From: Heliocidaris erythrogramma
Lineage: Eukaryota > Echinodermata > Echinoidea > Camarodonta > Echinometridae
DNA: 64,000 bases
Reading direction: 5' to 3'
NCBI GenBank assembly: GCA_025617745.1
Contig: CM046853.1
Location: 29,639,822-29,703,821 of the forward strand
Part shown: positions 54,976 to 64,000 of the stretch, one piece after another
Numbering within the stretch: position 1 is the first letter of the stretch
Layout: each line of letters begins with the position of its first letter
Translations under genes and position numbers: made by a program
Notes under the pieces: model-generated
Databases searched by the model: none
Told to the model about the DNA's origin: nothing
The model's input: only the letters and a program-made list of their open reading frames with translations

Positions 54976-57900
54976 GCAGATATGCATGACAATGGATACA
55001 CTCAAGCACTGGTGAGTTCTCAGAAATTTCTTATGATCTTTTTTGGATTTTTTGGTAAAATTACGTACGATCAAAAAGACATTCTAATTCTAAACGTTTT
55101 CCTAGGAGGAAACGCTGTGGCGAAGGAGCTGTCGGTCGCGGGAGTTATCAGAAAAGTGATATTTCAGGGCATTTTCCAGTCCTGCTAACCCGTGCGCAAT
55201 TAGATTGCTGGGTAAGAACGCCTGGCTTCGTGATGTAGAAGGCGTATAGCCAATTTTTTTTTTTTTTTTTTTACATTCACGAAGCCAATCCTGGCTATGC
55301 ATGTGTAGTCCCATACAAGTTACATGTCGAGGTAAAAAAACCCTGCAGATTTTTGTACAACGCTAGAGAATGGACAGGTCATACAGCGTCAGCGCTGTGA
55401 CCTTTGAATTACTACTAATTAAAACGCTGCACAGGAAATGTACACAATGACTCCGGTAGCTCGTTTCGCGAGGATTAATCGCACGAAAATGTCCACCTTT
55501 ACAAAATTATAGTATAACGATTTGATGAAACGATGCCCAGGGGCCGTATTCTGAAAACGGTGTTATCTTTTTTGTTAGTAAAACGATGTTAATTGTCATA
55601 ACATTATTAACAAATCAAAATCAGGACAAGTCATTGACATTGGTTAATGATTGCGCAAAGATGGCTGTGCCAGTGTGAAGACTGTAGGTTAGCGACAGAT
55701 GGGTTGCCATTCTCTGATTGGTCAGTTAGGACAGTGCGATATACGTGTGCGCTGTGTGTGTACGTGAGCCGTGGTGTGCGCTATGATATATTACGTGTAT
55801 AATGTTGTTTTTGTGAAGTTTCTTCAAACTCTTTGACTCTGCCAGTTTGTTGCTGTTTGTATAGTTCTAATCATATGTTATCTCTTATGTTTTCTCTGTT
55901 TATTGGTTCTCCCATCAAAATCTCAAATCTAAATTACTCTTTCATTTCTGTCTCTAGAAAAATATTCTCTCCCTTGCTCTCTCCATCTCTCGATTTTTCT
56001 ATCTATCTCTAATGATTTAGATGCCAGTCAATTAACAGACCATATCTACCTGTATATAGTGAAAATGGCAACATGCCGGTCAATGTACCTACATGTATCT
56101 ACCTGAAAATGGCAACATGCCGGTCAATATACCTACATGTATCTACCTGAAAATGGCAACATGCCGGTTAATACCACTCATAGCTACATTCCTATACTTA
56201 GTGTGTATAATGTAGGCAGTCATACACATCAACTTTTTAAAACACAACTGCACAAAAGTCACAAACATTCACTCAAAATCGGCATTTAATTTACAAAAAC
56301 CGACCACTAAATATCCAAGAAATACAATAAATTCAACTCACCGATGTTGGAAAAGATATTTCCAAAAATGAAATCCGTAATTTACTGTTGATTCTCGCGA
56401 AACGAGCTATCGGAGTCATTGTGTACATTTCCTGGTCGCCGCGGGCGCTGACATCTCCCCAAAAGAGTTTTGTCCTTTAAAATTCGGTCCCTATGTGGCA
56501 TACACGGAAAGTCCCGATTTTCTGTGTGCGCGATCGTAAAGATCGATGTGCGCTTGCGATCCCGAGTTTCTTCGTGGACAAAAATTTTATTGGCCGATTT
56601 TAGTCCAAGACATCGGCAGTTTGTAAACAACACGCGATCGCGAAACAAATCGGTGGGGATTTCTCCGGTTATGGACAAGATTTTGACTTTGGATTTTGCT
56701 GAAAATATCAAAATTTCTTCCTAACGGCCATTTGAGGTAGGAGTGAGATTTTTAAGGGCTGAATTTGAAAGCAAAGATTTAAAATATTTATCTTATTTTT
56801 CCCCCCATACCTTTACTACATGCGACAGAAAATACCAACTATTTTACAGTAATGTACCTGTGAGTGATCTGCGCAAGCACCAGCATGACCAGTGATTTAG
56901 TATTTACTGCGCGCAATTTCAATTTGTTATGACAATTAACACAGTTTTCCTGGCTGCCGTTTTCCTTAACACAGTTTTCAGAATACCGCCCCAGATATAT
57001 AACTTGTCTTACGTCATGTACGTGCATCAAACGAATTCGAACATCAAACAAGCACCAGTCAGAATAAGGCCTACATGAAAATATACACTAGGGACTGGCC
57101 TTGTATTATCCATTATTGCGACTAAATCAAATCCAAATATTATGATCTAGTGAAGTCAAGGTACCACAAATAATTATCAGTTAATCTTTCTCTCTTTTCT
57201 GTTTTCATTGCCACACAAATATTTCATAAAAACATCCAAACTTAGTCAATACAGACCCAACAACTTGAAAAACACGACGTCAGACGACAGGAAATCCGTA
57301 TGCTCAGGAATCAGCAAATTTACTTTTGCTACCGTAGGTGGTGGTTGCGGTCGTATTGGCGGTCGTATTCATGCAGCGGTTAACAAAATGTATACACTGA
57401 CGTTTATTAAAAAAAGTCAAATTCGGGAGCTTGATATGAACATTTTACATCCTCTGTGACCTTGAAATTATTTCATTATGAAGAGTAACTAATATTCTGC
57501 CTTTCTAGACAGGGCATGGATGAGTTGATCCCAGGGGGCGGAGGAGCGTCTTTCAAAGTAAGGGGGGGGGGGGCACCAACAAAAAGGGGCGCCTTGGGGA
57601 AAAAGGGCACCTACAAAGGGTGAAAACAAGGCGGAAAATGCCACTTTGAGACATTAGTATATCGCTACATTATGATTAATACACTATCGAGGATCATTTT
57701 CGACACATTGTTTATGTCTTAACATGGTTCTAGATAAAAACTACTTTGCAGTTGAGTGTAATGGTCTGATTAGTCATAGCTGCGATTTTCCTGATATGAT
57801 AAGAAGACAATGGTAAATGCAAGTGAGTGAGCGAGCTTTGGAAAAATGTTAGAAAAAAATTGTCCTCCTTCCTGTTATGATTTAGGGGCACTGCTCATTC

Positions 57901-58080
57901 TTGTATAACTTAGGGAACTGTGCCCCTGCTCCACTGCCTCTCATTGTGCTGATATCAGTAAGGGAATCTATTATTATGAAGCCTCTCTGATTATTTGGAG
58001 CTACAGGTAGGCCCATGTGGCTCTTTTGTGGACTTTATTTATTTACAGTTTGTAAGCGATATCGGATTATATATAGGTCA
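54976..58080. other. Intergenic, repeat-rich, no gene recognised
   Basis: Contains a hairpin around 55210-55290 ('tggcttcgtga' against 'tcacgaagcc'), triple 'gaaaatggcaacatgccggt' (56065, 56104, 56150), and an R1 copy at 56180. An 83-codon open frame at 57208-57459 has no recognised domain. Confidence 0.5.
56180..56860 (-). repeat. R1 dispersed repeat copy
   Basis: Reads from 'accactcatagctacattcc' (about 56173) through 'aaaatcggcatttaattt' and 'cggccatttgaggtagga' to 'ttttacagtaatgtacct'. About 90% alike by eye to 25270-25990 reversed. The terminal hairpin found in the 1 kb and 25 kb copies is absent. Confidence 0.8.
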
Positions 58081-59300
58081 ATATAGGTAGGGCAGAAGTC
58101 AAAGGGGACTTATCAAAAGTGAAAATAATACTATTAGAAAGAAAAAAAAGGGCACTGATCAGAAGTAAAAGGGGCACTTAAAAAGAGGCATTTATCAGAT
58201 ATGAAAAGGGCACTTATCATAAGCAAAATACTAATCTTATCTGAGCTTAAAAGGGGTAGTTATCAGAAGGGGCAGTCATACATAAGTCATATGGGGGCAT
58301 TACGCAAGATAGGTCACATTCGAGATTATTTGGACCAGCGTACAACACAAATGCTAGTTCACGCATTTGTCACCTCTAGGCTTGACACCTGCAATGCTCT
58401 TCTCGGAGATCAAGAAATTACAACGCATCCAGAACATTGCAGCGAGAATCGTAACAAGGACACGCAAACATGAACATATCACACCTCTTCTTCTGCAATT
58501 ACACTGGCTTCCAGTCCACCATCGCATCCAATTTAAGATCCTGCTGATGGTGTACAAAGCCTTTATAAATGGTACTGCCCCGTCCTACGTATCAAATATC
58601 ATCAATGAATATACCCCCTACCAGAAACCTTCGATCCGCGGACATGAACCTCCTCCAGACTCCCAAGGTTAGGACTAAATTCTACGGGGACCGGGCTTTC
58701 AGCACCGCTGCGCCGACAATTTGGAACTCTCTTCCTTTCCAACTCCGGGATGCACCATCTGTTCACAATTTCAAGAAATCTCTGAAGACATACATGTTTA
58801 CCCTAATGCAGTAATTTTAGTTATGGTTATTGAAATGTTAAGATAATTTATGAATACATCTAACATGTTGTTCTAATTATTGTCATTACATTAATTTCAA
58901 TTCTGATATCACTATTATTGTACCTTAAGGTGATATGTTTATAAATTATGTTTACTTTGTTTAGCGCATAGAGACAATTTTTTTTTTATTTTGCGCTAAA
59001 CATCTTATTATTATTATTATTGTACAAATAAAAAGGGTCACTTATCAGAGGTGAAAAAGGCCACTTATAACAAGGGGAAAATCGACTATTAGAACGGAAA
59101 ATGGGCACTAATCAGACGAAATCAGTGACACTGTCTGTCTTGTCGGATTTCAAAGGGGACAATAATTATCTGAGCTGAAAGGGGGCACTTGTCAGAAAGT
59201 AAAATAGGCACTTATTAGAAAGAAGAAGGGGCAGTCACACAAAGAAAAAGGACCACTTAGCAGAGGTGAAAAAGGGCACTTATAACAAAGGAAAATTGTA
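58080..59300. repeat. Minisatellite 'ggggcacttatcagaa', split by a retrotransposon
   Basis: Degenerate ~16-20 bp units run 58080-58280 and resume at 59036-59300. More remnants lie at 59710-59770. The intervening 58285-59030 is the retrotransposon 3' end. Confidence 0.8.
58285..59025 (+). pseudogene. CR1/L2-like non-LTR retrotransposon, 3' end of pol
   Basis: Three frames together give the C-terminal region: IGHIRDYLDQRTTQMLVHAF, VTSRLDTCNALL; then KKLQRIQNIAARIVTRTRKH and LLLQLHWLPVHHRIQFKILL, VYKAFINGTAPSYVSNIINE; then GDRAFSTAAPTIWNSLPFQL and HNFKKSLKTYMFT, stop at 58812-58814. At least two frameshifts are present. A short 3' UTR ends in an (ATT)n tail near 59000-59022, typical of this group. 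5'-truncated insertion. Confidence 0.9.
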
Positions 59301-59312
59301 TTTTTAAACATA

Positions 59313-59515
59313 TTTTTAGGCGTTACTCCAAGTGTTAAAGATCGTATGCTCGATCTGTAATGAAAATCACGAGTCAGAAAAAATTTGGAACCAGCGGGAT
59401 TCGAACCTGTCATCTACTGCTTGCCGGGCAGCGACTTAATTTTTTTCTCTCTGACTTGTGATTTTCATTTAATACATATCGAGCATACGATAACACTGGG
59501 AGTAACGCCTAAAAA
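59313..59515. mobile_element. Foldback with a tRNA-derived loop, 203 bp
   Basis: 'tttttaggcgttactcc' (59313) is mirrored at 59499-59515, and the arms continue with 'atcgtatgctcgat' and 'gaaaatcacgagtcag'. The loop, on the minus strand, contains 'ttaagtcgctgcccggcaag' and the B-box GGTTCGAATCC (59407-59397). A related 'cctggtggttaagtcgctag' occurs at 59659, outside the foldback. Confidence 0.75.
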
Positions 59516-59787
59516 TTTGTTTACAAATCAAAATTCCTCCCATTAAGCTTCTTCATTTACTAACTATTGTCCACGGCGGACCATAATATTAATGAGTCAG
59601 AAAGAAGAGGATCTTGGGTATTTGATTCCAGTTCATCGTGACTTGGCCGTGAACCAGAATACTAGTAGCCTGGTGGTTAAGTCGCTAGATTTCGGGGCAG
59701 TAATATCTAAGGTAAAAGGGCACTTATTAGAAAGAAAAATGGACACTTGTCAGCTATGAAAGTGGACACTTTTGGGGTACTTGAAAA

Positions 59788-59819
<32 letters not shown>

Positions 59820-59822
59820 GGT
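59788..59822. repeat. (GT)n then poly-G
   Basis: A GT run of about 14 bp is followed by about 20 G. Confidence 0.9.
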
Positions 59823-59999
59823 ACTGTCCGCCGACTCTGGCTGATCATCTTCTTTGGCATTTTACCCCATTTTACCCAGGAAATTTTGCAATTGAGCGGT
59901 AGATAAGTTCTAATTGTGTACATAGATAAACGGGGTCCGCTATTCATAGAAAAAGTGGTTCATTTAACATGTGTTTTGAAAAGCGATTCTTGAGAATAG

Positions 60000-60290
60000 A
60001 TATGAATAGTGGTCCTTAGCAATGGAGGTCCTTATGAATAGCGGCCCTTCTAAATAGCGCGCAAACCTACCTCGCTATTCAATAGTGCATGAGGTAATTT
60101 ATCTATGGTTTGAGCGAGGTAATATGTCTATGGTTTTAGCGAGGTAATTTGTCTATGGTTTGCACTCTATTTAGAAGGACCGCCATACAGTACCGCTATT
60201 CATATTTAGTCACGCGTTATATGGATAGCGGTCCTCAAGTCATGATGAATAAGTGGTCCTTTTGAATAGCGGTCCTTATGACTAGCAAGG
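60000..60290. repeat. Minisatellite 'gaatagcggtcctt'
   Basis: 'gaatagcggtcct' variants at about 59995, 60030, 60220 and 60255, with 'gcgaggtaatttgtctatgg' in three tandem forms at 60087-60165. Confidence 0.75.
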
Positions 60291-61223
60291 TTACCCCAGA
60301 TAAAGATTTCTATTCAGTCGCTTCTCAATTCTTTGACTAAAAGTAGAAGAAGTGAATAGAAAACTGCGTGTGAAATAGGGAATTAAAATGCGAAACTACC
60401 GCTCGGTGACTTTGCTCCATTGTTAGCGTAATAACGAAGATATGCGTGAACCGTCCCTAGATCTATACGCAGGCCAAAGTCTGCACATGAGTATCATTAA
60501 CTTGAATAAAAGTTACATTTAAGTTAACATGTGTTAAAGGCTACAGTCCAGAGGCTAGAAACTAATTTTCTATGATAAACTATACCAGAATTTGGTATAC
60601 TTTTACATCGATCTGTACTACGGGTCTAAATTTAGGTTCGTGACATCCCATGAGCAAAATGAAATGCCATTTGGTCATTTGGAGACATATTGCAACTCAT
60701 AGTACAGATTCTATCTTATAATCCTTTCTAAAATTCACTGCATGTCATGATGTCAATGCAATATGAATTGGTGCCCTCCAAATATCGTGGCGATAGAGAG
60801 GACACCCGGCCGAGGGGCACTGAATATCTGGTGCATAAAACACCGGATGCAGACAAAGCAGCCACCGGTACTGTGAGGGGGTCATTGTCTTTTGCAATTT
60901 CCTTTCACTCTCTCCCTTTCATTATTCCCCCTCTTTTCTTTGTTTTGCCATTCTTATGAGGGGACTTGCCCCACGATACCCCCGTGCTCCATGCAGGCTA
61001 TATACGCCGATATGAAATATATATATAATACACGGTACCGGTACTCACATTTTTTTTAGAGGCCCGTTGTTACTTTGAATCATTTCATGCCTCCAGTTTG
61101 AGCTATAGGGGCCTATAGGTTCATTTACTTCCTCGTGTGATGCATCAATGATTTAATTAGGTTATACGTTTATTCATCATTGTTGTCATTAATATTAATA
61201 TTATTATTATCACTATATTGTTA

Positions 61224-61310
<87 letters not shown>

Positions 61311-61331
61311 TTATCATTACTACTATCATTG

Positions 61332-61374
<43 letters not shown>

Positions 61375-61417
61375 TGTTATTATCAATATTAGCATTATTG
61401 TTATTATTATCAATATA

Positions 61418-61502
<85 letters not shown>

Positions 61503-62151
61503 GCCTATTGTTATTATCATCGTCAGTAGTATCATCATCATTATCCGTTATAAAAATTTTACAGTGCTCTCTGCTCATTACAAGGCTAATCATGCTTGAG
61601 GTAGGGTATAATTTGAAATTGTGCACCGTGGAGGCTCATCATCAATGAAATACATGTAGCCTCTCGGAGATGCTGAGCTGATCTGACTGAGAAAATCATC
61701 ACCCCATGATCCGATCTTTTTGCTGATTGTTTCATGATATTATTAAAACCATCTTGTACATGCAACGATTGTATGCTATCCTTCTTTTGATGCTTCTTGA
61801 ATCTTTGGAAACCGTCTGAAAGGATACACAACTTTGCACCTGTCCTTGTTCCGAGTAAAACGTATCGGATGTGTACGTGGCAGTCCCGCCAGAGCTCTGG
61901 CTAGGGAAAGTGTACCATATGCTACTATCTTGCTGAACTCGAGTCTGGAGCTGCGATTACTCAGCCTTTAATTTAGGAAGTTTAGCCTTTAGGAGCTAAC
62001 TTAGCTGTCGAAAAGTGCAAACTCTCTTGTAAAGTTACATCTGTTGCCTATTATTAAATTATTCAACACTAAGTTAGTGTGTATCTCACTCAGAGTCAGA
62101 CGTTTTTTCTGCGTATAAACTAGTAAAGTACGCTTTTCAGTAGTATTCATC
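60291..62151. other. Upstream of the small membrane-protein gene
   Basis: No exon is recognised apart from possible 5' UTR just before 62152. Contains the (ATT)n microsatellite 61217-61503. Confidence 0.45.
61217..61503. repeat. (ATT)n microsatellite, ~285 bp
   Basis: Long TTA/ATT runs with short interruptions near 61300-61340 and 61375-61420. The homopolymeric ORFs here are artefacts. Confidence 0.98.
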
Positions 62152-62245
62152 ATGGTTGAATTCAAAGACCCTAATTCACCTATGGAAGAAGGTTTCGATA
62201 ATCGGGTGTTTATTATTCCAGCCATCATAATCGTGGGCTTGATTG
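62152..62245 (+). CDS. Small membrane protein exon 1 (aa 1-31)
   Basis: ATG at 62152, acidic and asparagine-rich start, then the first half of the membrane helix. Strong donor GTAAGT. Confidence 0.65.
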
Positions 62246-63974
62246 GTAAGTAAGTTAAACCAAGGCAAGGGCAAACCCACAAAATAGGGGCCGGATTTTG
62301 TCCAAGCTAATATTAATAGGCCAACCAATTGTTCAAATTAACAACAGTCGGGCCCAATGCCAAGGCAACAGTCACATACACATTTTCACATACCAATTCC
62401 TCTCGATTCTTGATTATTTGATGTAAAAAATGTCAATTTTAAAAAATTTAAGCAAGAAATATCGGCAAAACAAAGTCACCCATTTCCTTATGACAATAAG
62501 GCACATTAAGGAAACTGGTGACTTTGCCGAACGATATTTCTTGCTTAAAATGGACATTTTTGACATCAAGTAATCAAGAATCAAGAGGAATTGGTATGTG
62601 AAAATGTGTATGTGACTGTTGGGCCTGACTGTTGTTAATTTGAACAATTGGTTGGCCTTATAGTTATATTTAAGTTATATTAGCTTGGAAAAAATCCGGC
62701 CCCTATTTTGTGGGTTTGCCAAACCAAGGAGGTACATGTACTAGGCAAGCTTGCCTAGTAATCTTGGTAAAACATGATGGATTATTCCATATTTTAACAG
62801 TTTTCACTCAATATTCTGTTTTTCCTTTTCCCGTTTTTGAAACGGAAAAACAAATTGTTTGAATGTCAATATCACGCAATATGGGAGACTCTTTCCCATG
62901 CGGGAGACTTTTATCAAGAAATTTGGTAGCCTGTTCAAGAGACAATCTCCCATTTCGGTACCGTTTTCTTTGTTTACATTTGTTGCAAAGGGATCACTTT
63001 GACTCAACTTCAAAATTTGATAAGCAGACTGCTCATAAAAACTTACATGTAATGAGTTACTCCTTTTCATTTTGACCATCTACTTTAAAAATTCACTGCT
63101 AGTTTGTTTTTATAACATTTTTTTGTTGTGCTCCTCAGAGAGGCAAATATTTGGCAGAGATATTGTTGTTTAGTGTGTTAGCAAAGTCTCCAGTATCAGA
63201 GACTGTCTCCCAAGTGGAAGAGATTCTCCCAAATCAGCCTTGCGCCTCTACTGAATGTACAAGTGATCATTTTACTTTTCGATCCTGCTCCATAGATCTT
63301 CCTTTTTGAATTTTATTATCGTTTGTCTCTATTAGTAATTACATTATACCGTATATATACTTGATTTTGCAAACACTGTAACCTGTGACCAAAATTTGTA
63401 CTCTGTAACTACATGTAATTTATTTGTATTCTGTACCAGTGAAAAAAACAAATCTCTGCATAGACAAAAAATATTTAATTCAATTCAGTTCAATCATGTT
63501 CATCTTCATTTTCAATTTTCACCAAAGTCTACCGTTACTCGTTAGATTGCTCCTTGGGCTAGGGCTCGGCAGGAAATATCGTCTAGTAGTAGATCGCCGT
63601 CAAAAGCTACATCAAAGTCATTGAAAAATGGTTGGTTTGGGATGAACTCTAGACCCTAGTAAGATAGTTGGCAGGTTGATACACTGAAACATTTGTTAAC
63701 CTTGTTGGTATTCATTGGGGAAAATTTACAGAATAATTGTCAATTACTTGTAATAAAAAAATCACAATCCTGGCAGTGGCACAGAATGTGCTATCCATCA
63801 ATACATGTACATGTATTTGTCTACTTCATTTACCTGAAATACAATGTAATTTTTGTTTTTGCTGACATTTCCTCCCCAGGATTTGTGGTCTATAAGCTTG
63901 CAACAAGCATCCATGGCAGAGAGAAGGCACGGAGAGACAAGAAACAGAGGAAATTGGAATCTCGGCGGAGGTAA
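62152..63974 (+). CDS. Small single-pass membrane protein, 62 aa (2 exons)
   Basis: Exons are 62152-62245 and 63880-63974, joined in phase (TTGATTG|GTAAGT and CCCCAG|GATTTG). The product begins MVEFKDPNSPMEEGFDNR, has a hydrophobic helix at about 19-38 that crosses the splice junction, and ends in a strongly basic tail (HGREKARRDKKQRKLESRRR). By the positive-inside rule the tail faces the cytosol or matrix. I do not recognise the family. The last codons are GGAGGTAACG, so the TAA stop could instead be a donor (GAG|GTAACG) and the protein could continue past the window. A 451-bp foldback sits in the intron, 24 bp after the donor. Confidence 0.65.
62270..62720. mobile_element. Long-TIR foldback, 451 bp, possible 9-bp target duplication
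   Basis: GGCAAACCCACAAAATAGGG (62270) is mirrored at 62701-62720, and the arms run about 200 bp each to a short centre near 62495. aaaccaagg occurs at 62257-62265 and 62721-62729. Four extra bases (caag) separate the left copy from the end. Long inverted arms with a 9-bp duplication suggest a Mutator-like element. Confidence 0.85.
63880..63974 (+). CDS. Small membrane protein exon 2 (aa 32-62)
   Basis: The acceptor tract 'catttcctccccag' precedes GFVVYKLATSIHGREKARRD and the basic end. Confidence 0.65.
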
Positions 63975-64000
63975 CGTGCAACAGGAGGGCACATCCGCAA

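Noticed and set aside
57208..57459. 83-codon ORF as a gene
   Set aside because: No family resemblance, no splice or promoter context, and repeat-rich surroundings.
61180..61648. Long ORFs of poly-Tyr, poly-Leu, poly-Asn and poly-Ile
   Set aside because: They are translations of an (ATT)n microsatellite in different frames.

Overview
This is eukaryotic nuclear DNA, AT-rich and intron-rich, with vertebrate-like GT-AG genes embedded in dense mobile-element debris. Frequent tacatgtacatg-type motifs, long tandem arrays built on 'gacctttgacct' and 'ccaaaatctaatcag', and many short inverted-repeat transposons suggest a marine deuterostome. An echinoderm, perhaps a sea urchin, is my best guess. That is inference from style, not proof.

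Five protein-coding loci are supported. (1) 7011-7216, minus: first coding exon of PDCD6IP/ALIX; the rest lies beyond the left edge. (2) 11696-22877, minus: complete LACTB, 7 coding exons, 547 aa. (3) 28297-36854, plus: complete riboflavin kinase RFK, 4 exons, 152 aa. (4) 44600-54312, minus: complete N6AMT1/HEMK2, 5 exons, 221 aa. (5) 62152-63974, plus: a small single-pass membrane protein, 2 exons, 62 aa, unrecognised. Reading phase is consistent at every joined splice junction in genes 2-5. The genes look like unrelated housekeeping neighbours, not a functional cluster.

Mobile elements fill the rest. A degraded CR1/Jockey-like retrotransposon (2765-6490, minus) is split by a 1600-bp hAT-like element with an exact 8-bp target duplication. 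Three more short hAT-like elements with exact 8-bp duplications lie at 27611, 32687 and 37887. A second retrotransposon 3' end is at 58215-59020. Several elements share a TATGCCTCCGC-type end and carry an internal tandem monomer; the largest (15467-19444) fills most of a LACTB intron. A dispersed repeat here called R1 occurs at 1, 4617, 25270 and 56180. Long foldbacks lie at 10146, 32055, 40329/52349 and 62270.

The most unusual item is a 579-bp element at 43226-43804. It has perfect 22-bp terminal inverted repeats and contains one intact ORF reading as a full THAP zinc-finger domain. Other points worth a second look are perfect DR1 nuclear-receptor motifs repeated through the satellite arrays, a hairpin element ending 33 bp from the LACTB exon 3 acceptor, and a cluster of CRE motifs in RFK intron 3.
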